Notes: generated from the sequence alone by a model not told the origin. DNA of 64,000 nt from Burkholderiales bacterium PBB2 (GCA_002255955.1 NKIM01000013.1:63362-127361), one strand, 5' to 3'. Positions 33,570-43,960 are shown, counted from the stretch's first letter. Translations and numbers: made by a program.

Positions 33570-35111
33570 ATGCCTGACCCGATTCTGCTGGCCCGCCGCG
33601 ACGCCATTGAGTGCTTTTTGCTGCCCGCCCTGGCCAACCGCCACGGCCTGATCACGGGCGCCACCGGCACCGGCAAGACCATCAGCTTGCAGACCCTGGC
33701 CGAGAACTTCAGCCGCATCGGCGTGCCCGTTTTCATGGCCGATGTGAAGGGCGACCTGACCGGCATCTCGCAAGCCGGCAGCCTCTCGCCCAAGCTGCAG
33801 GCGGTGCTGAAAGACCGCGGCCTGGATGCCCCCGCCCCGCTCGCCTGCCCGACCACGCTCTGGGACGTGTTTGGCAAGCAAGGCCACCCGGTGCGCGCCA
33901 CCGTGTCCGATATGGGCCCGCTCCTGCTCTCGCGCATGCTGGATCTGAACGAGACCCAGCAAGGCGTGCTGCAGATGGTGTTCAAGATCGCCGACGACGC
34001 CGGGCTGCTGCTGCTGGACCTCAAAGACCTGCGCGCCATGCTCCAGCATGTGGGCGAGAACGCGGCGCAGTACACCACCGAGTACGGCAATGTCTCGGCC
34101 GCCAGCGTCGGCGCCATCCAGCGCGGCCTCTTGCAGATCGAGGCCCAGGGTGGCGACCAGTTCTTCGGCGAGCCCATGCTCAATATCGCCGACCTGATCC
34201 AGCAGGACCGCGGCCTGGGCGTCATCAACATCCTGGCCGCCGACCAGCTGATGACCGCCCCGCGGCTCTACGCCAGCTTTCTGCTCTGGATGCTGTCCGA
34301 GCTGTTCGAAAGCCTGCCCGAGGTGGGCGACCTGGACAAGCCCAAGCTGGTGTTCTTCTTTGACGAGGCCCACCTGCTTTTCAAGGACGCGCCGGCCGCC
34401 CTGGTCGAGCGCATCGAGCTGGTGGTGCGCCTGGTGCGCTCCAAGGGCGTGGGCGTCTATTTCGTGACCCAGAACCCGCTGGACATCCCCGATGCCGTGC
34501 TGGGCCAGCTCGGCAACCGGGTGCAGCATGCCCTGCGCGCCTTCACCCCGCGCGACCAGAAGGCCGTCAAGGCCGCGGCCGAGACCATGCGGGCCAATGC
34601 CGGCTTGGATGTGGCGTCAGCCATCACCGAGCTGGGCGTGGGCGAGGCCCTGGTCAGCCTGCTGGACGAGAAAGGCCGGCCCAGCGTGACCGAGCGCGTC
34701 TTCATCCTGCCCCCGGGCAGCCAGATCGGCCCGATCACGCCCGAGCAGCGCCAGGCCTTGCTGAAGAGCTCGTTGGTGGCTGGCGTCTACGAGCAGGCGG
34801 TGGACCGCGAATCGGCCTACGAGAAGCTGCGCGGCCGGGCGCCGGCGGCGGGTGCGTCCGCGCCGGCTCCAGCGGGCGGCGGCGTGGCCAGCGACAGTGC
34901 GGACGGGGGCGGCCTGCTCGGCGGCCTCAAGGACGTGCTCTTCGGCAGCACCGGCCCGCGCGGCGGCCGGCGCGAAGGCCTGGCCGAGACGGCGGCCAAG
35001 TCGGCCCTGCGCAGCATCGGCTCCTCGGTCGGACGCGAGATCGTGCGCGGTGTGCTGGGCAGCTTGCTGGGCGGCAGCAGCGGCGGCAAGACCAGCAGCC
35101 GGCGCCGCTGA
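33570..35111 (+). CDS. DUF853/HerA-like P-loop ATPase (YjgR family)
   Basis: A 513-residue cytosolic ATPase related to HerA/FtsK motors. It has Walker A GATGTGKT (30-37), the [27 protein letters not shown] block, Walker [13 protein letters not shown] and a [25 protein letters not shown] sensor region in consecutive stretches. The last 80 residues are glycine/serine-rich with a short conserved helix ([16 protein letters not shown]), as in other YjgR proteins. The cellular role is unknown. ATG 33570 is preferred over a TTG at 33552. Confidence 0.88.
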   Translation: MPDPILLARRDAIECFLLPALANRHGLITGATGTGKTISLQTLAENFSRIGVPVFMADVKGDLTGISQAGSLSPKLQAVLKDRGLDAPAPLACPTTLWDVFGKQGHPVRATVSDMGPLLLSRMLDLNETQQGVLQMVFKIADDAGLLLLDLKDLRAMLQHVGENAAQYTTEYGNVSAASVGAIQRGLLQIEAQGGDQFFGEPMLNIADLIQQDRGLGVINILAADQLMTAPRLYASFLLWMLSELFESLPEVGDLDKPKLVFFFDEAHLLFKDAPAALVERIELVVRLVRSKGVGVYFVTQNPLDIPDAVLGQLGNRVQHALRAFTPRDQKAVKAAAETMRANAGLDVASAITELGVGEALVSLLDEKGRPSVTERVFILPPGSQIGPITPEQRQALLKSSLVAGVYEQAVDRESAYEKLRGRAPAAGASAPAPAGGGVASDSADGGGLLGGLKDVLFGSTGPRGGRREGLAETAAKSALRSIGSSVGREIVRGVLGSLLGGSSGGKTSSRRR

Positions 35112-35271
35112 AGTCTTCTGAAGGCCTCAGGCCGGGCGCGTACTTGGCGCCAGCCCGCCCCCGTTCGCGCCTGCAGCGGGCAGGCCGTCGCAAGCCGGTG
35201 GCCGCTCGGGACGCCTGCGCCGACACTCTCGCCACACCCCTCGCCACACCTCTCACCCCACACCGCCGCCC

Positions 35272-36411
35272 ATGCCCTTCCCTGCCCCTTCGATCAGGCC
35301 CCGCCCGGTCTTGCGCCAGCTGCTGATCCTGTTCGGCATCGGCGGCTTCATGAGCCTGCTGCTGACCCTGCAGACGCCCGACGCCTTCGGCCGCAACTGG
35401 CTGCGCACGCAGATGCAGTGGCTGTACTGCTTCTGCGTCACCCTGGGCTGCTCGGTGACGATCCAGCTGCTGACACAGGCCTGCACCGGGCTGATTAACC
35501 TGCGCCGCGCCAAGCAAGGCCTGGAGCCGCAGGCCTGGCCGGGCTGGCCCCTGATGCTGGGCTGCCTGCTGCTGGGCACCCTGCTCGGCTACTCCCTGGG
35601 CATCGAGCTGGGCAATGCCCTGACCGGGCGGCAGGAGCTAGGCCTGCTGCGCGTCAATCTGCGCTCGGCCCTGGGCATGTTGGGCGTGTCCCTGCTGCCG
35701 GGCTTGGCGCTGACGATTTACTTCGTGGGCAAAAGCCAGGTCGAGGCGGCCCGCACCCAGGCCCAGACCGCCCAACGCCTGGCGGCCGAGAACCAGCTGC
35801 GCCTGCTGGAAGCGCAGCTGGAGCCGCACATGCTGTTCAACACACTGGCCAATTTGCGCGTGCTGATCGGCCTGGACGCGGCCCGGGCGCAAAACATGCT
35901 GGACCACCTGATCGCCTTCCTGCGCGCCACGCTGAACGCCTCGCGCAGCGGCAGCCACCCGCTGCGCGAGGAGTTCGCCCGCCTGCGTGACTACCTGGCC
36001 TTGATGCAGGTGCGCATGGGCAGCCGCTTGCAGCCCCAGATGGATCTGCCGACCGAGTTGGCCGAGCTGCCGGTGCCGCCGCTGCTGCTGCAGCCCCTGG
36101 TGGAGAACGCCATCAAGCATGGGCTGGAACCGGCCATCGAAGGCGGCCTGCTGAAGATCAGCGCACGGCGCGAGGGCGATCAATTGATCTTGGAAGTGCT
36201 GGACCATGGCGTCGGCCTGTCGGCCGGCAAAGCCGCCGCTGAGACTGAAGGCACGCATTTCGGCCTGCACCAGGTTCGGGCCCGCCTGGCCACGCAGTTT
36301 GGCCTCGGCGCGGGCCTGAGCCTACAGGGCATTGAAGCCCCTGGGCATGGCACCCGAGCACGCATCCACATGCCTCTGGGCTCCCTGACACAAACTCACC
36401 CTGCCCCATGA
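35272..36411 (+). CDS. LytS/AlgZ-type sensor histidine kinase
   Basis: A 379-residue membrane kinase with four predicted helices in the first 150 residues and a His_kinase domain of the LytS class. The phospho-acceptor is H186 in LEAQLEPHMLFNTLANL. The N-box PLVENAIKHGL and a truncated ATPase G-box (THFGLHQVRARL) follow. The signal is unknown. It overlaps the response regulator by four bases. The 160-base gap before it contains no further gene. Confidence 0.9.
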   Translation: MPFPAPSIRPRPVLRQLLILFGIGGFMSLLLTLQTPDAFGRNWLRTQMQWLYCFCVTLGCSVTIQLLTQACTGLINLRRAKQGLEPQAWPGWPLMLGCLLLGTLLGYSLGIELGNALTGRQELGLLRVNLRSALGMLGVSLLPGLALTIYFVGKSQVEAARTQAQTAQRLAAENQLRLLEAQLEPHMLFNTLANLRVLIGLDAARAQNMLDHLIAFLRATLNASRSGSHPLREEFARLRDYLALMQVRMGSRLQPQMDLPTELAELPVPPLLLQPLVENAIKHGLEPAIEGGLLKISARREGDQLILEVLDHGVGLSAGKAAAETEGTHFGLHQVRARLATQFGLGAGLSLQGIEAPGHGTRARIHMPLGSLTQTHPAP

Positions 36412-37250
36412 ACCTGCCCGCTTGCACCGCCCTGATTGCCGAAGACGAAATCCTGCTGGCCGAGAGCCTGCGCCAAGAGCTGAGCCGGCTCTGGCCGGCT
36501 CTGGACATCGTGGCCATGGCCGGCCACGGCCAGGAGGCCGTCGACCAGGCCCTGCGCCTGCGGCCCGACATCTGCTTTCTGGACATCCGCATGCCGGGCC
36601 TCAGCGGCCTGGAGGCCGCCGCCGCTCTGGCCGAGGATTGGCCCGGCGAGGGCGCGCCCTTCCCGCTGCTCGTCTTCGTTACCGCCTACGACCAATACGC
36701 CTTGCAGGCCTTCGAGCATGCCGCCGTGGACTATGTGCTCAAGCCCGTACAGACCGAGCGCCTGACGCAGACCTGCGAGCGCCTGCGCAAAGCCTTGCTG
36801 GCCCGCCAGGCCGCCCAAGGCCCAGCCCTCGCGCCGGCCGCTTTGCAGAGCACCGTGGATCAGCTGCGCCAGTTGCTCGGTGCCGGAGGTCTGACGGCCC
36901 TCGGCGGCAGTCCGAACCGCCCGGAGCCGCTGCGCCTATTGCAGGTCAGCGTGGGCAACACCATTCAGATGGTGCCGGTGGACGAGGTGCTGTACTTCGA
37001 GGCGGCCGACAAATACGTGCGGGTGCTGACGCGCAACAAGGAACATCTGGTGCGCATCTCGCTGCGCGAGCTGCTGCCGCAGCTTGACAGCCAGCGCTTC
37101 TGGCAGGTGCACCGCAGCGTGGTCGTGCGCGCCGATGCCATCGACCGCGCGGTGCGCGACGAGAGCGGCCGCCTCACCCTGCACCTGCACAGCAGCGCCG
37201 ACACACTCAGCGTCAGCCGCCTCTACGCCCCCCTTTTCAAGGGCATGTGA
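36408..37250 (+). CDS. LytTR-family response regulator
   Basis: A 280-residue regulator. The receiver domain has E12-D13 and phospho-acceptor D59 (ICFLDIRMPGLSGLEA) and a K in VLKPVQ. The C-terminal LytTR DNA-binding domain (about 180-278) contains VDEVLYFEAADKYVRVLT and FWQVHRSVVVRADAID. It is coupled to the upstream kinase and resembles AlgR/LytR-type pairs. Target genes cannot be read from the sequence. Confidence 0.92.
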   Translation: MNLPACTALIAEDEILLAESLRQELSRLWPALDIVAMAGHGQEAVDQALRLRPDICFLDIRMPGLSGLEAAAALAEDWPGEGAPFPLLVFVTAYDQYALQAFEHAAVDYVLKPVQTERLTQTCERLRKALLARQAAQGPALAPAALQSTVDQLRQLLGAGGLTALGGSPNRPEPLRLLQVSVGNTIQMVPVDEVLYFEAADKYVRVLTRNKEHLVRISLRELLPQLDSQRFWQVHRSVVVRADAIDRAVRDESGRLTLHLHSSADTLSVSRLYAPLFKGM

Positions 37251-37346
37251 GCCCGGGCCGATAAAATCGCGGCCAAGTCGATTTTGAACAAGGCATTTCG
37301 CCTTCACCGCATTCCAATCCCGCCCTGCACGGCCGGCTGAAACCCC

Positions 37347-39161
37347 ATGTCCCACACCCACGACGCTGCCAAAGACGAAGCCAAGAACGAGGCCGCCAAG
37401 CCCGGCAACAATTTCCTGCGCACCATCATCGAGCGCGACCTGGCCCAGCAAGAAGGACAGCCCCAGCGTCACTTTGCCGGCACCCCGGGCGATGCGGCCC
37501 ACCATGCGGCCGGCCCGCTGGACCCGGCCAAGATCCGCACCCGCTTTCCGCCCGAGCCGAACGGCTATCTGCACATCGGCCATGCCAAGAGCATCTGCCT
37601 GAACTTCGGCCTGGCGCGCGATTACGGCGGCATCTGCCATCTGCGTTTCGACGACACCAACCCGGAGAAGGAAGAGCAGGAGTATGTGGACGCCATCAAG
37701 GAGATGGTGTCCTGGCTGGGCTGGGACTGGAACCAGGGCGGCACCTCGCACCTGTTCTACGCCAGCAACTACTTCGACTTCATGTACCGCGCCGCCGAGC
37801 ACCTGATCAGCGCCGGCCTGGCCTATGTGGACGAACAGACGCCGGAGGACATGCGCGCCAACCGCGGTGACTTCAGCACCCCGGGCGTGAACAGCCCTTT
37901 CCGCGATCTGGGCGTGGAGCACCACCTGAACCGCTTCCGCGAGATGCGCGACGGCAAGCACCCCGATGGCGCTATGGTGCTGCGGGCCAAGATCGACATG
38001 GCTAGCCCCAACATCAATCTGCGCGACCCGGCGCTCTACCGCATCCGCCGCGCCACCCACCACAACACCGGCGATCAGTGGTGCATCTACCCGATGTACA
38101 CCTTCGCCCACCCGATCGAAGACGCGCTCGAGCGCATCAGCCACTCGATCTGCACCCTGGAGTTCGAAGACCAGCGCCCCTTCTACGACTGGCTGCTCGG
38201 CCATTTGGCCGACGGCGGCCTGCTGGAGCGCCCGCTGCCGCACCAGTACGAGTTCGGACGCCTGAACCTCAGCTATGTGGTCACCTCCAAACGCAAGCTG
38301 CGCCAGCTGGTCGACGAAGGCCATGTGGCCGGCTGGGACGACCCGCGCATGCCCACCCTGGTCGGCATGCGCCGCCGCGGCTACACGCCCGAGAGCGTGC
38401 GCGCCATGGTGGAAGCGACTGGCGTGACCAAGAGCAATGCCTGGCTGGATTACAGCGTGCTGGACGGTTGCCTGCGCGCCGATCTGGAAGGCAAGGCCGC
38501 GCGCGCGATGGCCGTGCTCGACCCGGTGCAGCTCAAACTGACCAATTACGCGGACATCTTCGGCAGCCTGGAACACCGCGAACCCTGCAGCGCCCCCGCC
38601 CACCCGCACCTGCCCGAGCTGGGCCAGCGCAGCTTCAGCCTCGGCCCGGCCCTGTGGATCGAGCGCGAAGACTTCATGGAAGTGCCGAGCAAGGGCTACC
38701 ACCGCCTCTACCCCGGCAACAAGGCGCGCCTCAAGGCCGGCTACATCATCGAATGCACCGGCTGTGAGAAGAACGAAGCCGGTGAGATCACCGCCGTGCT
38801 AGCCACCATCGTGCCCGACACCAAGAGCGGCACGCCGGGTGCTGACGCCGTCAAGGTCAAAGGCGTGATCACCTGGGTGGGCGCGCACGAGGCCATCGCC
38901 GCCGAACTGCGCCTCTACGACCGCCTGTTCACCGAAGCCCAACCTGATGCCGGCGGCCGCGATTTCCTCGAGGTCATCAACCCGAGCAGCCTCAAGGTCG
39001 TGACCGGCTATCTGGAGCCCTCGCTCGCGGGCGCTGCCGCCGATGTGAAGGTCCAGTTCGAACGCCACGGCTACTTCGTCGCCGACCGCATCGACCACCG
39101 CAGCGACAAGCCTGTCTTCAACAAGATCACCGGCTTGCGGGACAACTGGGGCGCAAAGTAA
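37347..39161 (+). CDS. glnS: glutamine-tRNA ligase
   Basis: Charges tRNA-Gln. The 604-residue class I synthetase has the HIGH motif in PPEPNGYLHIGHAKS, CHLRFDDTNPEKEEQEYVD, and a KMSKS-equivalent VTSKRKL. The C-terminal anticodon-binding barrels include ERHGYFVAD. The N-terminal 40 residues are charged and variable. It lies 97 bases after the LytTR gene and probably has its own promoter. Confidence 0.97.
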   Translation: MSHTHDAAKDEAKNEAAKPGNNFLRTIIERDLAQQEGQPQRHFAGTPGDAAHHAAGPLDPAKIRTRFPPEPNGYLHIGHAKSICLNFGLARDYGGICHLRFDDTNPEKEEQEYVDAIKEMVSWLGWDWNQGGTSHLFYASNYFDFMYRAAEHLISAGLAYVDEQTPEDMRANRGDFSTPGVNSPFRDLGVEHHLNRFREMRDGKHPDGAMVLRAKIDMASPNINLRDPALYRIRRATHHNTGDQWCIYPMYTFAHPIEDALERISHSICTLEFEDQRPFYDWLLGHLADGGLLERPLPHQYEFGRLNLSYVVTSKRKLRQLVDEGHVAGWDDPRMPTLVGMRRRGYTPESVRAMVEATGVTKSNAWLDYSVLDGCLRADLEGKAARAMAVLDPVQLKLTNYADIFGSLEHREPCSAPAHPHLPELGQRSFSLGPALWIEREDFMEVPSKGYHRLYPGNKARLKAGYIIECTGCEKNEAGEITAVLATIVPDTKSGTPGADAVKVKGVITWVGAHEAIAAELRLYDRLFTEAQPDAGGRDFLEVINPSSLKVVTGYLEPSLAGAAADVKVQFERHGYFVADRIDHRSDKPVFNKITGLRDNWGAK

Positions 39162-39289
39162 GCAGGGCTTGAAGCGGCGGCTTGCGGACCTTGGCTTGGG
39201 TGACGATCGGGCCGACTGGGTGCTCCGATCCAGCAAGGCCTTGCCCCATCGACGAGGCCGCCAATCGGTGACCCTGACAAGGGGTGTTG

Positions 39290-39400
39290 GGTGAGTGCTG
39301 AAGCGAAGTCAAGGAGGAGGTCCGCGCGAAGCGCGGGCCGGGGGACATGAGCGGAAGCACTCGCCCGATGCCCCTTGGCACAAGCCCAACCTTCAACGGT
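39290..39400. repeat. structured intergenic element downstream of glnS
   Basis: The 406-base stretch 39162-39567 has no credible gene. Its middle carries the hairpin CCGCGC-GAA-GCGCGG (39322-39336) inside a GC-rich block resembling dispersed Burkholderiales intergenic elements. Open frames on the minus strand here have no start signals and no family resemblance. The region ends in the terminator at 39471-39505. Confidence 0.4.
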
Positions 39401-39467
39401 TGCTCTGTGCCGACAGACGCCAGCCACCGGCTCAACTATGCTGGGTCGTCGCGAAGCGAATCAAGAC

Positions 39468-39505
39468 AAAAGGGCCGCATCACCCGAGGTGATGCGGCCC
39501 TTTTT
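39468..39505. terminator. bidirectional intrinsic terminator
   Basis: A perfect 14-base stem, AGGGCCGCATCACC (39471-39484) and GGTGATGCGGCCCT (39488-39501), encloses a CGA loop, with A's on the left and TTTTT on the right. It serves glnS from the left and the small leftward gene at 39568 from the right. Confidence 0.93.
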
Positions 39506-39567
39506 CTGTTCAGGAAATTCTTGATCGAGGGAGCAAAGCGCAGCCGCTTTGGGCTGCTGGAACCCGA

Positions 39568-39840
39568 CTACTCGCGCGGCTGGATCACCGGCGTGGCGTA
39601 CTCATGACCAACCACGGCGCGGGCGAACAGGTAGTTCTCCAGGGCCTTGGCGCTCAGCGAATCGAGTTGCACATCACCGCGTGCATTGCAGGGAAAGGAC
39701 AAGGCCTTGCCGGTGTGGAACAGCGACTGAAAGCGCAGCTCGTAAGCACCCGGGCCCGCGGGCGGGCGAAGGGTTTCGGTGTTCGGCTGCAGCATGGCGG
39801 CTTTATTTGCTTCCCTGTGGTCCATCAGAAATGTGTCCAT
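39568..39840 (-). CDS. conserved small hypothetical protein
   Basis: A 90-residue protein without signal peptide or membrane segment, starting MDTFLMDHREANKAAMLQP. Its core reads YELRFQSLFHTGKALSFPC, then LSAKALENYLFARAVVG. Similar small proteins are familiar in Burkholderiales genomes but have no assigned function that I can name. ATG 39840 has GGAG 9 bases upstream, and the gene ends just before a strong terminator, which supports expression as a single-gene unit. A longer reading to 39888 is possible. Confidence 0.7.
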   Translation of the reverse strand: MDTFLMDHREANKAAMLQPNTETLRPPAGPGAYELRFQSLFHTGKALSFPCNARGDVQLDSLSAKALENYLFARAVVGHEYATPVIQPRE

Positions 39841-40043
39841 GAGGTGTTCTCCAACGACGTCTTCATGTTCCTTGGGTCCTTGATGCAAGACTAGGCCCCG
39901 GATGAGGGGTTCAACATGCGCAAACGTCTCGTTTCAACGTCGGTGCAGGGCTCGCGGTGGACTAGGAAGTGCGCTGACACGAATTCATCACACTTTTTTA
40001 TCCAGCCCTTTGCAAGCTTGGGCCTTCACCGCCACCCTGCCTC

Positions 40044-42383
40044 TCACGGCTTGAGGTGTCGGACGAAGAAGTCCGTCTGCGTGCGGTCGAGGTGCAAGCG
40101 TGCCTTTTTACCGGTGATGCCATGGGCGCGCCCGGGGTAGATCACCGTCTCGAACAGCTTGCCTTCGCTTTGCAGCGCGTCGATCAGGCGCAGGCTGTTT
40201 TCAAACAAGACGTTGTCGTCGGCCGTTCCGTGCACCAGCATCAAAGGCTTCTGCAGCAAGTTGGCGCGGCTGATCAAATTGGCCTCGGCGTAGGGCTTGG
40301 CGCGCCCACCCTCGGGCAGGCCCAGGTAACGCTCGGTGTAGGCGGTGTCGTAGAGCATCCAGTCGGTCGGCGGCGCGCCGGCGATGGCGGCGGCGAACGG
40401 CGTGTCCGCGTCCAGCATGGCGCGCGCAGCCAGATAGCCGCCGTACGACCAGCCCGTGAAACCGATGCGGGCCGGGTCCACCGAAGGCACCAACTTGCTC
40501 AGCTGCCGAACGGCCGTGAACAGATCCGCCAGCTCCGCCTTGCCAAAGCCCTCTGCATGGGCGCGGGTGAAGGCACGGTCCCGGTAGGCCATGCCGCGTG
40601 TGTCCAGCATCAGCACGCCAAAGCCTTGGCGCTGCAGGTAGGCGAGCAAGGCCGTGTCGCCACTCCAGCGCCAGCCCACCGTGGCAATACCGGGGCCGCC
40701 GTAGGCCTTGACGATGACCGGGTGGCGCTGGCCGGGCTTGGCGCCTGACTTCAGCGGCGGCAGATAGAAGGCATTGAGCGGCGTCTTGCCATCGGCCGCC
40801 AGAATGTCCAGCGCTTGCACAGCCGGCGTGATCGCCGCCAGCAGCGGATCAGGCGCATCGCCCTTGAGCGGCAGGCTGGCTTGCTGGCCATCCAGCGCCA
40901 GCACCTCGGTGCGCGGCGGCTGGCCCCAGCGGGATTCCGTCAGCAGCAAGTGGCGACAGCCCTGGTCGGCACGCGCATCACGCCAGCGGCGGGCTTCGCC
41001 GGGCTGTAGCATGCGCGCCTGCCCCTGCCAGTTCAGCTCAAAAATCTCGCGCCCACGGCCGCGCTCGGTGGCACCCGAGAACACCAGCCCCTGCTCACGC
41101 TGGCAGATCAGGCGGGCCACGGGCTCGGCTTGCTGGCTCAGTTGCTGGCGCTCGCCGCTGACCCGGTCCACCAGCCAGAACTGGGCGCGGCCGCTGGCTT
41201 CGCTGGTCCAGAGCAAGGCTGGCTTGCCCGAACGCAGCTGGGTTGGCAGCTCGCGCAAATCCTCCTGCACCTCAACCCAGGCCGGGTCGCGCTCGACCAG
41301 CACGGTGCGCGCCTGGGCCTGCGGGCCGCTGAATTCGACCAAGCTCAGCTGCTTCTGGTCACGCGTGAACCACTGCAGCCAGGGCGTGCCATCGGCAAAC
41401 CAGCCGGCGCGCGGAATGTATTCGGCCTCCGGCGGCAGGCTCAAGACCTGGGCAGGCGCCTGGGCTGTGACGTCCAACACCAAAGCACGCACCGTGGCAT
41501 TGCGCTCGCCGGCGCCGGGATAGCGCTGCGAGGTCATGGCCATGCGGTCGGCAAAGATCTGCGAGCGGGTTTTGAGCGGCACCTCGGACTCGTCCACCTC
41601 CAGCGCCAGGATGCGCTGGCCATCGGGCGACCACCAGAATCCACGCTGGCGGCCAAACTCCTCGGCCGAGATGAACTCCGCCAGACCGGTGCTGCGCGTC
41701 TCGCTGCCGCCCTGGCTCAGGCGCCGAGCCGCCGGGGTGGTGGCGCCAGCGTCCAGGCTTTGCACCCAGAGGTCACCGCCTTTGACGTAGGCGATCTGCC
41801 GACCGGCGGCATCGCAAACCGGGTCACGCTCGGGCTCTTTCTCGTCAAAAGTCAGGCGCTGGCTGCGCGGGCCAGCCGCCGTCAACTCAACCAGGTACAG
41901 ATCACCCGAGAGCGGCAGAATCAAGCGGCGGTCATCCTTGCCGCACCACTGGTAGCCGGTGATGCCCCGGCCCTGGACGCGGCGGCGCTCCAGCGCCATT
42001 TTTTCCGCCTCGGTCAGGCGCACGCTTTGCCCACCGATCAAATCACTCACCGACACCAGCCGCTGCGGTTGGCCGCCAGGCAAGGCCTGACCCCAGAGTT
42101 CATTGACCTCGCTGTCCTGCTCCGAGGCGCGCAGGTAGGTGACCCAGCCCCCTGCCGGCGACAACTCCGGCGCGCGCGGCAGACGGCCCGCCAGAGGCGG
42201 ATCGCTGTGGATGCGCTCCAGGCTGATCGCGGCGGGCGCCGGTTTGGCGGCCGAGGTGGCGGCCGGGGCGGCGGCAACGGCGCCTGAAAGAGCCGTGGCG
42301 CTCAAGGCGGCAAGCAGGGTCAGGGCCGGCAGCCATGGGCGCGAGCGCCGGGCGGACAAGGGGGGGTGGGCAGAAAATTGCAT
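40044..42383 (-). CDS. S9-family prolyl oligopeptidase / dipeptidyl peptidase IV-like, exported
   Basis: A 779-residue serine peptidase. It has an N-terminal signal peptide (about 15-40, ending in an Ala-rich stretch), a DPP IV-type beta-propeller (about 60-500; EFISAEEFGRQRGFWWSPDG) and a C-terminal alpha/beta hydrolase domain. The nucleophile is in GFTGWSYGGYLA, the acid in HGTADDNV and the histidine in GRAHGI. It likely removes Xaa-Pro or similar dipeptides from peptides in the periplasm. It is monocistronic, flanked by non-coding gaps. Confidence 0.92.
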   Translation of the reverse strand: MQFSAHPPLSARRSRPWLPALTLLAALSATALSGAVAAAPAATSAAKPAPAAISLERIHSDPPLAGRLPRAPELSPAGGWVTYLRASEQDSEVNELWGQALPGGQPQRLVSVSDLIGGQSVRLTEAEKMALERRRVQGRGITGYQWCGKDDRRLILPLSGDLYLVELTAAGPRSQRLTFDEKEPERDPVCDAAGRQIAYVKGGDLWVQSLDAGATTPAARRLSQGGSETRSTGLAEFISAEEFGRQRGFWWSPDGQRILALEVDESEVPLKTRSQIFADRMAMTSQRYPGAGERNATVRALVLDVTAQAPAQVLSLPPEAEYIPRAGWFADGTPWLQWFTRDQKQLSLVEFSGPQAQARTVLVERDPAWVEVQEDLRELPTQLRSGKPALLWTSEASGRAQFWLVDRVSGERQQLSQQAEPVARLICQREQGLVFSGATERGRGREIFELNWQGQARMLQPGEARRWRDARADQGCRHLLLTESRWGQPPRTEVLALDGQQASLPLKGDAPDPLLAAITPAVQALDILAADGKTPLNAFYLPPLKSGAKPGQRHPVIVKAYGGPGIATVGWRWSGDTALLAYLQRQGFGVLMLDTRGMAYRDRAFTRAHAEGFGKAELADLFTAVRQLSKLVPSVDPARIGFTGWSYGGYLAARAMLDADTPFAAAIAGAPPTDWMLYDTAYTERYLGLPEGGRAKPYAEANLISRANLLQKPLMLVHGTADDNVLFENSLRLIDALQSEGKLFETVIYPGRAHGITGKKARLHLDRTQTDFFVRHLKP

Positions 42384-42529
42384 GCGACATGCTAGGCCCA
42401 GGGCAGCGCCCTCGCCTATCGAGACAAGCCCTTGCGGGCATGGGGCGTGCGCGAGCAGCGCACGAAAAACTGACGGATGCCACCGGCACCCGTCCGGCAG
42501 GTGCAGCGTTCGATCAGACCATCAGCCCC

Positions 42530-43960
42530 TCAGTCCAGGCTGCTCAGGTCCGCCATGCGGCGCACCTTGACCTTGCGGCCCTTGAGCTTGCCCTCGGACA
42601 GGCGCCGGGCCGCCTCGCGGGCGATGCTGCGCTCCACCGCCACATAGCTGTGGAACTCGGTGATGTTGATCTTGCCGACCTGCTCGAACTTGAAGCCCGC
42701 TTCGCCGGTCAGGGCGCCGAGGATGTCGCCCGGGCGGATCTTCTCCTTGCGGCCGCCGAGGATCTGCAAGGTGTCCATGGCGGGCTGCAGCGGCGCACCG
42801 TCGGCGTCTTTGAGGCTGTCCAGCTTCTGCCAAACGAACTCGCGGCCCAGCAGCTGCTCGATGCGGCCGATGCGGCCCATCTCGTCCAGGCTGGCCAGGC
42901 TCAGGGCCAGGCCTTGCGCGCCGGCGCGGCCGGTGCGGCCGATGCGGTGCACATGGACCTCGGTGTCGGGCGTGACTTCGACATTGATCACGCATTCCAG
43001 CTGCGCGATGTCCAAGCCACGCGCCGCCACATCGGTGGCCACCAGGACCGAGCAGCTGCGGTTGGCAAACTGGATCAGCACCTGATCGCGATCGCGCTGC
43101 TCCAAGTCGCCGTGCAAGGCCATGGCCACAAAGCCCTGGCCGTTGAGCACATCGACCAGATCGCGGCACTGCTGCTTGGTGTTGCAAAAAGCGATGGTGC
43201 TGGCCGGGCGGAAATGGCGCAGCAGCTGCGAGACGGCATGCAGGCGCTCGCCCTCGCTGACCTCAAACGCGATCTGCTCGATCTGCGCCGGCGCCTGGCT
43301 GGCACTCGCACCCGCGGCCAGCTTGACTTCCTTGGGCTCGCGCATGAACTGGCTGCTCAGCTTGGCGATGCCTTCCGGGTAGGTGGCCGAGAACAGCAAG
43401 GTCTGGCGCTTCTTGGGGCATTGGCGCGCGACGGTGACGATGTCATCGAAGAAGCCCATGTCCAGCATGCGGTCGGCCTCGTCCAGCACCAGGGTGCTGA
43501 GCGCACCGAGCTGCAGGCTGCCGCGCTCGAGATGGTCCATCACCCGGCCCGGCGTGCCCACGGCGATATGGCAGCCAAAACCCAGCGAGTCCATCTGCGG
43601 CCGCATCGGTGAGCCACCGCACAGGGTCAGGATCTTGATGTTGTCGGCGGCGCGGGCCAGGCGGCGGATCTCTTGCGTCACCTGATCGGCCAGTTCTCGC
43701 GTCGGGCACAGCACCAGGGCCTGGACGTCGAAGCGGCTGGCATCGAGCCGGTGCAGCAGAGCCAGGGCAAAGGCCGCCGTCTTGCCGCTGCCGGTCTGGG
43801 CCTGGGCGATCAAGTCCTGACCCTCCAGCGCCAGCGGCAGGCTGGCGGCCTGGATGGGCGTCATCTGCGTGTAGCCCAGCTGGGCCAGATTGGCCTGCAT
43901 GGCGGCACTCAGCGGCAGCTGAGCGAAGGAGAGTTTGGAGTCAGGCGTGAGGGCGTTCAT
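42530..43960 (-). CDS. dbpA: ATP-dependent RNA helicase DbpA
   Basis: A DEAD-box helicase that acts in 50S subunit assembly at hairpin 92 of 23S rRNA. The 476-residue protein has AQTGSGKT, the DEAD motif in VLDEADRMLDMGF, SATYPEG, and HRIGRTGRAG. The C-terminal DbpA RNA-recognition domain (GDILGALTGEAGF, then VGKINITEFHSYVAVER) separates it from RhlE and SrmB. I chose ATG 43960 because the family starts here; the frame stays open to 43987. Confidence 0.95.
   Translation of the reverse strand: MNALTPDSKLSFAQLPLSAAMQANLAQLGYTQMTPIQAASLPLALEGQDLIAQAQTGSGKTAAFALALLHRLDASRFDVQALVLCPTRELADQVTQEIRRLARAADNIKILTLCGGSPMRPQMDSLGFGCHIAVGTPGRVMDHLERGSLQLGALSTLVLDEADRMLDMGFFDDIVTVARQCPKKRQTLLFSATYPEGIAKLSSQFMREPKEVKLAAGASASQAPAQIEQIAFEVSEGERLHAVSQLLRHFRPASTIAFCNTKQQCRDLVDVLNGQGFVAMALHGDLEQRDRDQVLIQFANRSCSVLVATDVAARGLDIAQLECVINVEVTPDTEVHVHRIGRTGRAGAQGLALSLASLDEMGRIGRIEQLLGREFVWQKLDSLKDADGAPLQPAMDTLQILGGRKEKIRPGDILGALTGEAGFKFEQVGKINITEFHSYVAVERSIAREAARRLSEGKLKGRKVKVRRMADLSSLD

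Noticed and set aside
33482..34231. N-terminal extension of the YebC gene
   Set aside because: It lies antisense to the DUF853 ATPase and the family starts at MAGHSKW.
39071..39427. Minus-strand frame after glnS as a gene
   Set aside because: It overlaps the conserved 3' end of glnS and has no start signal or recognisable motif.
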